This document shows, in pieces, positions 1 through 8,923 of a stretch of DNA of 64,000 nt. A program made the position numbers and the translations under genes. The stretch covers positions 218,943 to 282,942 of the forward strand of contig NZ_QVMM01000001.1 of NCBI RefSeq assembly GCF_010501065.1, in the 5' to 3' direction. The notes beneath the pieces are model-generated. The model saw only the letters and a list, made by a program, of their open reading frames with translations. It was not told where the DNA came from and did no database searches. The stretch is from Dysgonomonas sp. 216 (GTDB taxonomy: Bacteria > Bacteroidota > Bacteroidia > Bacteroidales > Dysgonomonadaceae). Numbering within the stretch: position 1 is the first letter of the stretch; every line of letters starts with the position of its first letter.

Positions 1-1210
1 CCTCGTAATGTCGCACATTGGTAACAACAACATCGTTTTCGCTAAATTCAGGAATATTGGCGGCTTCAACTAAAACATCTTCAAATCCGGAGGTATTTTC
101 CTCATACTTCGCTGAAATAAACACACGCTTCGACACTTCTGTCTGCAAAAGCTTTTCTTTCGACAAAAGCCGTTCCGGCGAAACCGAATCGACCTTATTA
201 AAAACAAGAATCACGGTTTTACCTTCGGCCTTCGGCAATATTTTCTTCGACAAATCGAGTATATGATCGTCCGACGATTGTATATCCACAACCCAAAGAA
301 CGATACTAGCCTGATCGAGTTTTTTAAAAGTACGCCCTATCCCCAAATTTTCGATTTCGTCGTACGTATCTCGAATACCAGCAGTATCTATCAAACGGAA
401 CGATACGCCCTTTATGTTTATAGTATCTTCCACCACATCGCGGGTTGTTCCATGAATATCAGAGACAATAGCTTTATCCTCGTGCAAAAGCAAGTTCAGC
501 AATGTCGATTTTCCGGCGTTGGTTTCGCCTATTATAGCAACAGGAATTCCTGTTTTAATAGCATTTCCTAACGAAAACGAATCCGACAACTTCTTTATGT
601 GCGATTCGATAAGTTTTGCCGCCTGCTTCAAACTATCCCTGTTAGCAAACTCCACATCTTCTTCCGAAAAATCCAGTTCTAACTCAATCAGAGAAGTAAA
701 ATTCAGCAAATCGGTACGCAGTTCTACCAATTTACCACTGAACCCACCTCGCATTTGATTCATCGCCAAACGATGCGTAGCCGCAGAAGTAGAAGCTATA
801 AGATCGGCAACCGACTCGGCTTGCGATAAATCCATCTTCCCATTCAGAAAAGCCCGCTGAGTAAATTCGCCGGCAGAAGCCAATCGAGCACCTTTTGTTA
901 TTAGCAACTGTAAGATATTCTGTTGTATATATATCGATCCATGGCACGATATCTCAACCACATCTTCTCCCGTAAAAGAATACGGAGCCCGAAATATACT
1001 AACTAAAACCTCATCCAGAACAGCATCCTCTTTTTTAATATACCCAAAGTGGATAGTATTGGCCTTTTGATCCTTTAACAGTTTGCCTGTTGTATGATTA
1101 AACACAGTATCGACAAGTTCAATAGCCCCTTTTCCCGACACCCGAACAACCGCTATTCCCCCTACGCCCGCAGCCGTAGATATGGCTACAATAATATCTG
1201 AATAATTCAT
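1..1210 (-). CDS. mnmE: tRNA modification GTPase MnmE (C-terminus cut by window edge)
   Basis: MnmE works with MnmG to install the carboxymethylaminomethyl group on U34 of certain tRNAs, in the cytoplasm. The reverse-strand frame opens at ATG 1210-1208 and stays open to base 1, giving about 403 of the usual roughly 460 residues. The N-terminal tetrahydrofolate-binding domain is followed by a GTPase domain with the P-loop GETNAGKS near residue 225, a DTAG switch motif, and NKVD as the G4 motif. The last visible residues (TNVRHYE) match the family just before its C-terminal helical domain, so the terminal Cys motif lies outside the window. The gene is divergent from the lipoprotein at 1569. Identification is firm; only the missing end is uncertain. 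Confidence 0.96.
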   Translation of the reverse strand, partial: MNYSDIIVAISTAAGVGGIAVVRVSGKGAIELVDTVFNHTTGKLLKDQKANTIHFGYIKKEDAVLDEVLVSIFRAPYSFTGEDVVEISCHGSIYIQQNILQLLITKGARLASAGEFTQRAFLNGKMDLSQAESVADLIASTSAATHRLAMNQMRGGFSGKLVELRTDLLNFTSLIELELDFSEEDVEFANRDSLKQAAKLIESHIKKLSDSFSLGNAIKTGIPVAIIGETNAGKSTLLNLLLHEDKAIVSDIHGTTRDVVEDTINIKGVSFRLIDTAGIRDTYDEIENLGIGRTFKKLDQASIVLWVVDIQSSDDHILDLSKKILPKAEGKTVILVFNKVDSVSPERLLSKEKLLQTEVSKRVFISAKYEENTSGFEDVLVEAANIPEFSENDVVVTNVRHYE

Positions 1211-1568
1211 CTTTTATCCATTTAAGGCACTAAACCTATTGTTTTTAAAACACGTTAACTATAAAACAGATGTCTTAAATACAGAAAATCCGACATGAAG
1301 GAATTCAGAATTTCTGTCAGTAAGAAAATCAAAGTTAATAATATTTCTCCATTAGATAAGCTTTTATTTTTCGTCCCAATCTAAAACAGACAACAAACTT
1401 ATCCGTTTATTATCAGAGCAATTGTAGAATATTGATATACACCAGCGAACAATTTATAATATTTTTTGTTATATATTAACAAAAGCTAAAAAAAAGGGAA
1501 TAAAACCAAAACAAATAATTACTTTTGTCGTTATTAATTGGAGAGGAACAATTTTTCATACCAAAATC
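1211..1568. other. Intergenic region between divergent mnmE and lipoprotein gene
   Basis: This 358-base AT-rich stretch has no convincing ORF. It should hold the promoters of both flanking genes. A Bacteroidetes-type -7 box, TACTTTTG, lies at 1520-1527, 42 bases before the lipoprotein ATG; no TTTG is seen at the expected -33 spacing. A 7-bp dyad (ACAGAAA at 1281-1287, TTTCTGT at 1311-1317) could form a weak hairpin. Nothing else was recognised. Confidence 0.5.
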
Positions 1569-2666
1569 ATGCTCAATTTAAAAAACATAGGGGTTATCTT
1601 GCTTGCTTCAATCTTCTTACTATTTAGCTGTAAGGAAGAGGATAAAAGTACATTTAAAATAGAAGGAAAGTTATCGAACCTCAATGCTCCATACTTTTTT
1701 CTGGTGATGGAATCGCCTGACTCTTTAATAGTTGACACAATCCGCATAGACGAACACGGCGTTTTTTCGCATGAAGGAAAAGTTGACACACTAACTATTG
1801 CCTCGTTATACTTCGACAAAAAAGCATGGTCCACCTCTGTATTTTTGGATAAAGGATGGGATGTTAATATCGATGGCAACATCAATTATTCCGATCTGAT
1901 AACCGTAAACGGAGGAAATGTAAATGACGACCTGACAGCTTTCAAAAAAGAAAACGAACAGCTGCTCAAAATCCGTACCGAATTACTTCTGAAAATAAAG
2001 GATGCCGCTAATGTAGATATGTTCCAAAATTATAACGCCGAATTAAAAAATATAGAGTTCGATTTAATAAACAAAGCAAAATCTTACGTCGAAAAAAATC
2101 CGGATAAAGTAGCCAGTGTTATTCTTATTCAAGACTTTCTGAAAAGCAACATTTCGCTTAGCGATCTTGACAAATTATTAGGATCGTTAGAAGGGGCTGC
2201 CGTAGATTTTCCGCTGACACAAGACCTGAAAAAACAAAACACAAGAACCAGATTATCGCAAGTTGGAGCAATAGCACCCGATTTCACTTTGAAGAACGGA
2301 GAAAAAGAATTCGACCTTCGCAAATACAAAGGAAAATACATATACCTGACTTTTGTGGCACAAGACGGCGAAGTATATAAAGAGCGTATACCATACATGA
2401 TAGACGCTTACAAAAAGCTAAAAAACAAAGACACCGAATTTATATCTATTGTTATAGATTATAAGGATGAGAACACCCCCGATTCTATTAAATGGCCTGT
2501 TTTTTACGACAACAAAGGGTGGGCTTCTCAGGCCGTTAATCTATACAATATCTCCGAATTACCTTATGGTATTTTAATTTCACCGAAAGGATGGATTCTC
2601 GAAAGAGGAATATTAGCTCCAGAATTATCAGAAAAGATACAGGACTTACAAAAAGACAAAAAGTAA
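1569..2666 (+). CDS. DUF4369 / thioredoxin-fold lipoprotein lacking the CXXC motif
   Basis: The 365-residue protein begins with a lipoprotein signal (hydrophobic stretch, then LLFSC with lipidated Cys near residue 21). Residues 30-120 resemble DUF4369, the N-terminal domain found on Bacteroidetes TlpA-like oxidoreductases. From about residue 235 comes an AhpC/TlpA-like fold (APDFTLKNGEKEFDL, then GKYIYLTF). The position where TlpA proteins carry CXXC reads VAQDGEVY, so the redox cysteines are gone. The cis-Pro region is kept as ELPYG. It is probably a periplasm-facing, membrane-anchored protein, but not a thiol oxidoreductase; a folding or binding role is inference. A paralogue with the same loss lies at 21529. 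Confidence 0.85.
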   Translation: MLNLKNIGVILLASIFLLFSCKEEDKSTFKIEGKLSNLNAPYFFLVMESPDSLIVDTIRIDEHGVFSHEGKVDTLTIASLYFDKKAWSTSVFLDKGWDVNIDGNINYSDLITVNGGNVNDDLTAFKKENEQLLKIRTELLLKIKDAANVDMFQNYNAELKNIEFDLINKAKSYVEKNPDKVASVILIQDFLKSNISLSDLDKLLGSLEGAAVDFPLTQDLKKQNTRTRLSQVGAIAPDFTLKNGEKEFDLRKYKGKYIYLTFVAQDGEVYKERIPYMIDAYKKLKNKDTEFISIVIDYKDENTPDSIKWPVFYDNKGWASQAVNLYNISELPYGILISPKGWILERGILAPELSEKIQDLQKDKK

Positions 2667-2740
2667 GCAATAAAATTTATTTTCCCGCTTTTTCTTTATA
2701 CTTTAGTGTCCGATTCTCAAAAAAAAACCGAAATAATAAG

Positions 2741-4282
2741 ATGCTTGTAAAGGTTTTCGGAGCAGCAGTTCAAGGAATTAATGCAACTCTAATAACTATT
2801 GAAGTAAATTGCTCGAAAGGTATAAAATTTATGCTTGTCGGGTTGCCCGACGCATCGGTTAAAGAAAGCCACGAGAGAATTATTTCAGCACTTCAGATAA
2901 ACGGATATAAGTTTCCCCGCCAACAAATTGTTATAAACATGTCGCCTGCCGACATAAAAAAAGAAGGATCGGCATACGACCTACCTTTAGCCATAGGCAT
3001 TATGGCTGCATCGGGCGGCATTACAACAGAAAAAATAGAGCAATACATTATAATGGGAGAATTATCGCTCGACGGAAGCATTTTGCCAATAAAGGGAGCG
3101 CTACCAATAGCCATAAAAGCAAGGGAAGACGGATTTAAAGGAATAATACTGCCTCATAAAAACGCAAAAGAAGCAGCAGTTGTTAACAATTTGGATGTAT
3201 ACGGAGTAAATAACATTTGCGAAGTAATTGATTTTTTTAACAACCAAAAAGAGCTGGAAACAACAAATATTGACACCCGTAACGAATTTTACAGACAACA
3301 TCAAATATTCGATTTTGACTTTACCGATGTAAAAGGACAAGAAAATGTAAAACGAGCATTGGAAGTTGCCGCTGCCGGCGGACACAATATAATAATGATA
3401 GGTCCTCCGGGGGCAGGAAAATCCATGATGGCAAAACGTATGCCTTCTATACTTCCACCATTTACATTACACGAAGCCCTCGAAACGACCAAAATACACA
3501 GCGTAGCCGGAAAAACAGGAACCGATACATCTTTGATGACACAACGCCCTTTCCGATGTCCGCACCATACCATTTCGGATGCAGCAATGGTTGGCGGAGG
3601 CACTTATCCTCAACCGGGAGAAATAAGTCTTGCTCACAACGGGGTACTCTTTCTTGACGAACTACCGGAGTTTAACCGAAGTGTATTAGAGGTTATGAGG
3701 CAACCACTTGAAGACAGAAAAATAAGTATATCGCGGTCGAAATTCACAGTAGAATATCCTGCCAGTTTTATGTTGGTAGCCTCTATGAATCCCTGTCCGT
3801 GTGGCTATTACAATCACCCAGAAAAGACCTGTACCTGCAGCGAAGGCATAGTACAGCGCTATTTGAATAAAATATCGGGCCCACTACTCGATCGTATCGA
3901 TATACATATCGAAATTATCCCTGTACCTTTCGAAAAAATATCAGACAAAAACATGTCTGAAAAAAGCGAAGCAATAAGGGAAAGAGTTATAAAAGCGCGC
4001 GAAATACAAGCCGAACGTTTTAAAGACGAAGAAGGAGTTTACTGTAATGCCCAAATGAGCTCCAGATTATTAAACAAATACGCGCTTCCTGACGAGGCAG
4101 GACTTCAATTACTGAAAACGGCCATGAACAGGTTTAATCTGTCGGCCAGAGCTTATGACAGAATATTGAAAGTAGCCCGAACCATAGCTGATATTGACAA
4201 CTCGGAAAAAGTAGAATCAAGACACTTAGCCGAAGCAATAAATTACAGAAATCTCGACAGAGAAACATGGGCTAGCAAATAA
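2741..4282 (+). CDS. comM: YifB/ComM family Mg-chelatase-like AAA ATPase
   Basis: The family includes ComM, a hexameric helicase that promotes branch migration during natural transformation; in non-competent bacteria the role is unclear. An N-terminal ChlI-like domain (MLVKVFGAAVQG start) precedes Walker A GPPGAGKS at residues 221-228, Walker B-like LFLDELPEF, and the cysteine cluster PCPCGYYN...CTC near residue 351. The start at 2741 gives 513 residues, the family's normal length. An earlier in-frame start at 2591 would overlap the preceding gene by 76 bases and add 50 unrelated residues, so it was rejected. The gene lies 74 bases after the lipoprotein gene. Confidence 0.93.
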   Translation: MLVKVFGAAVQGINATLITIEVNCSKGIKFMLVGLPDASVKESHERIISALQINGYKFPRQQIVINMSPADIKKEGSAYDLPLAIGIMAASGGITTEKIEQYIIMGELSLDGSILPIKGALPIAIKAREDGFKGIILPHKNAKEAAVVNNLDVYGVNNICEVIDFFNNQKELETTNIDTRNEFYRQHQIFDFDFTDVKGQENVKRALEVAAAGGHNIIMIGPPGAGKSMMAKRMPSILPPFTLHEALETTKIHSVAGKTGTDTSLMTQRPFRCPHHTISDAAMVGGGTYPQPGEISLAHNGVLFLDELPEFNRSVLEVMRQPLEDRKISISRSKFTVEYPASFMLVASMNPCPCGYYNHPEKTCTCSEGIVQRYLNKISGPLLDRIDIHIEIIPVPFEKISDKNMSEKSEAIRERVIKAREIQAERFKDEEGVYCNAQMSSRLLNKYALPDEAGLQLLKTAMNRFNLSARAYDRILKVARTIADIDNSEKVESRHLAEAINYRNLDRETWASK

Positions 4283-4311
4283 AAAAACACGATTAATAAT
4301 AAATACATCTT

Positions 4312-4923
4312 ATGAAATTTACAGAATTAAGCAACTCAATATTCGATCAAGTGATAAAAGATTATCACATCGCCAACAATGTAGATACTCCTATCAACAA
4401 TCCATATACAATTCCGGCTATCGAATATTATCTCTATTTAAAAAACTGGATCGACACAGTTCAGTGGCATCTCGAAGATATCATTCGGGACCCGGATATT
4501 GATCCCGTAAATGCATTGCAAATAAAACGCCGTATCGACAAATCGAACCAAGACCGCACCGATCTTGTGGAAATGATAGACAGTTACTTTCTTGATAAAT
4601 ATAAGGAAGTAAAAGTTCGGGAAAATGCTAATATAAACACCGAAAGTCCGGCTTGGGCTATCGACCGTTTATCAATTCTTGCACTTAAAATATACCACAT
4701 GAACCAAGAAGTTATCCGTACAGACATTGACGATAACCAGAAAAAAGACAGACAAAAGAAACTTGACATTTTATTAGAACAACGTACCGATTTATCAACA
4801 GCCATCGAAGAGTTGCTTTCCGATATAGAAAGTGGCAATAAATACATGAAAGTGTATAAACAAATGAAAATGTATAACGATCCTACTCTCAACCCGATAT
4901 TATACGACAAATCGAAAAAATAA
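4312..4923 (+). CDS. DUF4254 family protein
   Basis: This 203-residue soluble protein has no signal peptide or membrane segment. The N-terminal pattern (NNPYTIPAIEYYLYLKNW, then W-H-EDI-RDP) is typical of DUF4254, a Bacteroidetes family of unknown function usually found next to LPS core glycosyltransferases. The protein is largely helical and charged. It is 29 bases after comM and 36 bases before a GT9 gene, suggesting one operon. The context points to LPS or other envelope glycan assembly, but no reaction can be assigned from sequence. Confidence 0.85.
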   Translation: MKFTELSNSIFDQVIKDYHIANNVDTPINNPYTIPAIEYYLYLKNWIDTVQWHLEDIIRDPDIDPVNALQIKRRIDKSNQDRTDLVEMIDSYFLDKYKEVKVRENANINTESPAWAIDRLSILALKIYHMNQEVIRTDIDDNQKKDRQKKLDILLEQRTDLSTAIEELLSDIESGNKYMKVYKQMKMYNDPTLNPILYDKSKK

Positions 4924-4959
4924 ACACTCAGTATAAGCACAAATAAAAACTACAGTTAA

Positions 4960-5988
4960 ATGTCAAGAGTATTAGTAACCCGAATTTCGTCGTTTGGAGA
5001 TGTTGCTCTTTTGGTTCCGGTAATATACTCGGTTGCCGCAATGTATCCCCACGACAGATTTGTTGTTTTAACCAGAAAGTCTTTCGCTCCTTTATTCGAA
5101 AATCTAGGCTTTAACATCAGCACAAAAAGCTTCGATATGTCAAAACACAGGAGCTTTTTCGGGCTTTTACGTTTAATCCGATCGGTTTCGATCGACCATT
5201 TTTCATATGTTGCCGATATGCACGATGTTTTAAGAACAAGTGTGCTTCGCAAGGCAATGTGGCTTCAGGGGAAAAAAGTTGCACACATAGATAAGGGGAA
5301 ACATGACAAAAACAACCTGATAAAAAACAAAACGCTTACCCATCCGCTAAAATCAACAATAGAACGTTATAGCGAGGTTTTCGAGCGATTAGGGTTTCCC
5401 TTCGAGATGTCTTTCACTCATTTTTTCGAATTCAGAGAAAGGTCGTTATATCCTTTACGCTCGCTTGTTTCGGAAAAACAGGGAAAATGGATTGGGATAG
5501 CACCGTTTTCGAAACACAATGAAAAAATTTATCCTTTAAAAAAGATGGAGAATATAATAAAACTCCTGTCTTCGAATCCCGAAAATAACTTATTCCTGTT
5601 TGGCGCCGGCAAAGCAGAACGTGCCATATTAGACAAATGGGTCGAAAAATATCCCAGAGCTATTAATGTATCGGGAAAACTGCCACTCGATCTTGAACTT
5701 TTATTAATATCATACCTTGATGTTATGCTCTCTATGGATTCGGCCAATATGCATCTCGCATCATTGGTAGAAGTTCCGGTTGTTTCTGTTTGGGGTGCGA
5801 CACACCCGTATTTAGGATTTTATGGATATAATCAGGATTTTGACAATGCTATTCAGGCCGATTTATCATGCCGTCCATGTTCAGTATTCGGAGACGTACC
5901 CTGTTTCCGAAAAGATTACGCTTGCATGAATATGATAGACGAATCGACAATTATAAAAAAAGTAGAGCAAATATTAAACAAACAATGA
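4960..5988 (+). CDS. Glycosyltransferase family 9 (heptosyltransferase-like)
   Basis: GT9 enzymes transfer heptose or related sugars from nucleotide donors to the LPS inner core at the cytoplasmic face of the inner membrane. The 342-residue protein starts with the GT9 signature VLVTRISSFGDVALLVPV. It ends with a donor-binding half containing GIAPFSKHNEKIYPLKK, LFGAGKAE and the SMDSANMHLAS motif near residue 260, typical of WaaC/WaaF-like enzymes. The sugar is unknown. The stop overlaps the next start by 4 bases (ATGA), so it is probably translationally coupled to the following GT4. Confidence 0.92.
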   Translation: MSRVLVTRISSFGDVALLVPVIYSVAAMYPHDRFVVLTRKSFAPLFENLGFNISTKSFDMSKHRSFFGLLRLIRSVSIDHFSYVADMHDVLRTSVLRKAMWLQGKKVAHIDKGKHDKNNLIKNKTLTHPLKSTIERYSEVFERLGFPFEMSFTHFFEFRERSLYPLRSLVSEKQGKWIGIAPFSKHNEKIYPLKKMENIIKLLSSNPENNLFLFGAGKAERAILDKWVEKYPRAINVSGKLPLDLELLLISYLDVMLSMDSANMHLASLVEVPVVSVWGATHPYLGFYGYNQDFDNAIQADLSCRPCSVFGDVPCFRKDYACMNMIDESTIIKKVEQILNKQ

Positions 5989-7109
5989 AAATAGCGATAC
6001 TTTCACCTTTTTATCCTTTCCGTGGCGGATTGGCACAACTGAATGCCCGTTTGTATACCGAATTAAGCAAGAATAACGAGGTGAAAGCATTTACATTTAC
6101 AACATTATACCCAGATTTGCTGTTTCCGGGTAAAACTCAATTTGTAACGGAAGACGACACTGCTACAGTTATCGACAGTATCAGAATTCTGAGTAGTATC
6201 AATCCGTTCACGTATATAAAAACAGCTAAAGCCATAAATAAATATTCGCCCGATATACTTATCATTCCTTATTGGATGTCGTTTTTTGCTCCGGCTTATG
6301 GAACCGTTTGTCGTTTTATCAATAAAAAAACAAAAGTTATATCGCTTGTTCACAACGCCATATCGCACGAACGTGTTTTTATGGAAAAACAACTTGCAAA
6401 ATATTTTCTTAAACGCTGCGATGCCTTTTTAGTGATGAGCGAACCTGTAAAAAAAGATTTACAGACACTATGCAGCCACACACCTATACTGCAGCTGCCA
6501 CACCCTATTTACGATCATTATAAAGAAACATTCGACAGGGAAGAAGCTTGTAAACAACTCGACATAAAACCTGACAAAAAGAACCTGTTGTTTTTTGGCT
6601 TCATACGAGACTATAAAGGATTAGATTTACTTATCGAGGCAACAAACCATCTGACCGACGAATACCAACTGATTATTGCAGGAGAGAGTTATGGCAGTTT
6701 CGACAAATACGCACAACTTATCGAAAAATCGAAACTGAAAGATAATATTATCGTTTTCGAACAATATATAAATGACGACATGGTCACAACCCTGTTTTCG
6801 GCTGCAGATGTACTGGTTTTACCTTATCGGTCGGCAACACAAAGCGGAGTTGTAGCCTTAGCTTATCAGCTCGAAACACCTATGGTAGCAACAAACGTTG
6901 GAGCTTTGGGCGAGACTGTACGCGAAGCAAATACAGGTATTGTTGTAGAAAACCCCAATCCGGAAGAAATAGCAAACGGTATAATTGAATTTTTCGAGAG
7001 TAACAAACAAGCCGAATTTATAGATAATATCTTATCCGAAAAAGAACGCTTATCGTGGAAAACGTTTACCTCGAAAGTCGAAGCGTTTATTTCAGAACCG
7101 AAAAAGTAA
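5985..7109 (+). CDS. Glycosyltransferase family 4
   Basis: GT4 enzymes are retaining GT-B glycosyltransferases using nucleotide-sugar donors. The 374-residue protein opens with MKIAILSPFYPFRGGLAQ, whose GG loop is typical of acceptor-side GT4 domains. The C-terminal half has LLFFGFIRDYKGLDLL and an E-x7-E-like region (PYRSATQSGVVALAY, then ETPMVATNVGALGE). The start at 5985 overlaps the GT9 stop by 4 bases; an upstream in-frame extension inside the GT9 gene was rejected. With DUF4254 and GT9 it probably forms an LPS-core or lipid-linked glycan operon. The acceptor cannot be read from the sequence. Confidence 0.92.
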   Translation: MKIAILSPFYPFRGGLAQLNARLYTELSKNNEVKAFTFTTLYPDLLFPGKTQFVTEDDTATVIDSIRILSSINPFTYIKTAKAINKYSPDILIIPYWMSFFAPAYGTVCRFINKKTKVISLVHNAISHERVFMEKQLAKYFLKRCDAFLVMSEPVKKDLQTLCSHTPILQLPHPIYDHYKETFDREEACKQLDIKPDKKNLLFFGFIRDYKGLDLLIEATNHLTDEYQLIIAGESYGSFDKYAQLIEKSKLKDNIIVFEQYINDDMVTTLFSAADVLVLPYRSATQSGVVALAYQLETPMVATNVGALGETVREANTGIVVENPNPEEIANGIIEFFESNKQAEFIDNILSEKERLSWKTFTSKVEAFISEPKK

Positions 7110-7115
7110 ACTTCT

Positions 7116-7652
7116 CTATAAAAACATATTACACCAATCAATAAACTGGTTAGCCGACCGTTCTCCAAATTTATTCATTCCTTTTATTATTTTATCTACA
7201 TCCTTTTCTGTATCCAGATGGGTTTTGGAGAAAAAACAATCGGCAAAACAGATAACTTGCTCCTCGATACTTACAGGAAACATATTGCGGTGAGGAATTG
7301 GCAATTGTTGCTCTATAATTTCCTCTTTTGTTAAGCCTGCACCGGTATGGCGTTCACACACGAGGCCGTGACGATGAAAGCCTTCTTTATCGAGCAATTC
7401 CCGTCCTAAATAACCATGAGCGATATAAGGAAAATCTCCGAAGCAGAAAATAGCAGGAGCATTTGTCATAAAAATACCTATGTCGTGCAACATCGCCGCT
7501 TCGCTTACAAATTGTTCATCAATATTTAATTCAGGATGATTACGGGCAATATTCAAAGCCTTATTGGTAACCAATGTACTGTGCGTTATAAGAATATTAT
7601 AAAGCTGAGTATCTTGGGCATAATATTTATGTATAATCTCTATCGCATTCAT
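7116..7652 (-). CDS. HD-domain phosphohydrolase-like protein
   Basis: This 178-residue cytoplasmic protein carries an HD metal-binding pattern: H24 (ILITHS), H56-D57 (AMLHDIG), H79 (IAHGYLG) and further histidines in GFHRHGLVCERH. The family hydrolyses phosphate esters of nucleotides or related substrates; the substrate here is unknown. Its stop is only 6 bases from the converging GT4 stop. Upstream, about 60 bases separate it from divergent namZ; that gap holds a TACTTT-ATAC-AAAGTA palindrome that could serve either promoter. Confidence 0.88.
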   Translation of the reverse strand: MNAIEIIHKYYAQDTQLYNILITHSTLVTNKALNIARNHPELNIDEQFVSEAAMLHDIGIFMTNAPAIFCFGDFPYIAHGYLGRELLDKEGFHRHGLVCERHTGAGLTKEEIIEQQLPIPHRNMFPVSIEEQVICFADCFFSKTHLDTEKDVDKIIKGMNKFGERSANQFIDWCNMFL

Positions 7653-7712
7653 TTTCTTCGTAAATTTACAAGTGAATTATTACTTTATACAAAGTAAACA
7701 AATAAGTTAGAA

Positions 7713-8879
7713 ATGAAAAAAAGCAGTATACTCATCCTCTTTTTTCTCTGTTTAAGCAGTGTTAGCTACGCATCGCTCAGGCTGGGTGCCGACAGATTAG
7801 AGGTGTTACTACCCCTTATAAAAGAAAAAAAAGTTGCTCTTGTAGTTAATCAAACAAGCTGCTTATCGAACGGCACACACTTGCTCGACACATTACTGGC
7901 TGAAAATATACAAGTAAAAAAAATATTTGCACCCGAACATGGAATACGGGGAAATGCCGATGCCGGAGAAACAGTTATTGACGGAAAAGATCCGAAAACA
8001 GGAATAAATATAACATCGCTTTATGGTAAAAATAAAAAACCTACCCGAGCAATGCTCAATAATATCGACATTGTCATCTTCGACATTCAGGACGTAGGAG
8101 CGCGTTTTTACACATATATCAGCACAATGCACTATGTAATGGAAGCTTGTGCCGAACAACAAAAAACCTGCATAATTCTCGACCGCCCCAATCCTCATGA
8201 CTTTATAGACGGCCCCATACTTGAGAGTTCCCTCAAATCTTTCGTCGGCATGCATCCTATACCCGTTCTGCACGGACTAACGATAGGCGAGCTGGCTAAA
8301 ATGATAAACGGAGAAGGCTGGTTGAATCAAAAAATTAAGTGTAAATTAAAAATTATAACTCTTGAAGGGTGGAAACACGGACAAGCATACAGTTTGCCAA
8401 TAAAACCATCTCCTAATTTACCAAACGATCAGTCGATAAAATTGTATGCTTCGCTTTGCTTTTTCGAGGCAACCAACGTAAGCGTTGGGCGGGGCACTTA
8501 CTTTCCGTTTCAGGCAATAGGATACCCCGACCCTAAATTCGGCGATTTTACCTTTACACCTAAATCTTTACCCGGATTTGATAAAAACCCTCTTCAAAAA
8601 GATAAGTTATGCTATGGAGTCGACCTCAGGCAATTTAAATTTAACGATGGATTATCGCTAAAATTCCTGATAAGCTTCTACAAAAAATCAGGTTCAGCCC
8701 CATCCTTCTTTAAATCACCCAGATTTATGGACAATCTGGCGGGAACAAGCAAACTCCGTTTACAAATTCAAAAAGGGGCAACCGAAGAAGAAATTCGTAA
8801 AAGCTGGGAAAATGATTTAACAAAATATAAAACAATAAGGAAAAAGTATTTGTTATATACAGAGAATGACAAATTTTAA
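7713..8879 (+). CDS. namZ: Exo-beta-N-acetylmuramidase NamZ-like (DUF1343, GH171)
   Basis: NamZ releases terminal N-acetylmuramic acid from peptidoglycan fragments. The family is known from Bacillus and Tannerella and is common in Bacteroidetes. The 388-residue protein has a signal peptide (residues 1-20, ending SVSYA). The DUF1343 hallmarks FAPEHGIRG, FDIQDVGARFYTY and LDRPNP follow, then a C-terminal domain containing SVGRGTYFPFQAIG. Export to the periplasm or cell surface is expected, for wall turnover or salvage. Length agrees with the family. No muropeptide transporter or kinase is adjacent in the window. Confidence 0.92.
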   Translation: MKKSSILILFFLCLSSVSYASLRLGADRLEVLLPLIKEKKVALVVNQTSCLSNGTHLLDTLLAENIQVKKIFAPEHGIRGNADAGETVIDGKDPKTGINITSLYGKNKKPTRAMLNNIDIVIFDIQDVGARFYTYISTMHYVMEACAEQQKTCIILDRPNPHDFIDGPILESSLKSFVGMHPIPVLHGLTIGELAKMINGEGWLNQKIKCKLKIITLEGWKHGQAYSLPIKPSPNLPNDQSIKLYASLCFFEATNVSVGRGTYFPFQAIGYPDPKFGDFTFTPKSLPGFDKNPLQKDKLCYGVDLRQFKFNDGLSLKFLISFYKKSGSAPSFFKSPRFMDNLAGTSKLRLQIQKGATEEEIRKSWENDLTKYKTIRKKYLLYTENDKF

Positions 8880-8891
8880 AGTCGCTATTTG

Positions 8892-8899
8892 TATATTTG
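8892..8899 (+). promoter_or_regulatory. -7 promoter box before zinc-ribbon gene
   Basis: TATATTTG matches the Bacteroidetes TAnnTTTG consensus. It lies 24 bases before the ATG at 8924, and a possible ribosome site (AAGGAA) is at 8911. It overlaps the alternative TTG start at 8897, which argues for the later start. No clear -33 TTTG was seen. Confidence 0.5.
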
Positions 8900-8923
8900 T
8901 ATAATAAACCAAGGAATACGTAT

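Noticed and set aside
1281..1317. Hairpin ACAGAAA/TTTCTGT as a copy of the dispersed element
   Set aside because: It shares only TCTGTCAG with copy A and lacks the terminal hairpin and core spacing.
2591..2740. Longer N-terminus for comM
   Set aside because: It overlaps the upstream gene by 76 bases and adds residues foreign to the family; MLVKVFGAAVQG is the usual N-terminus.
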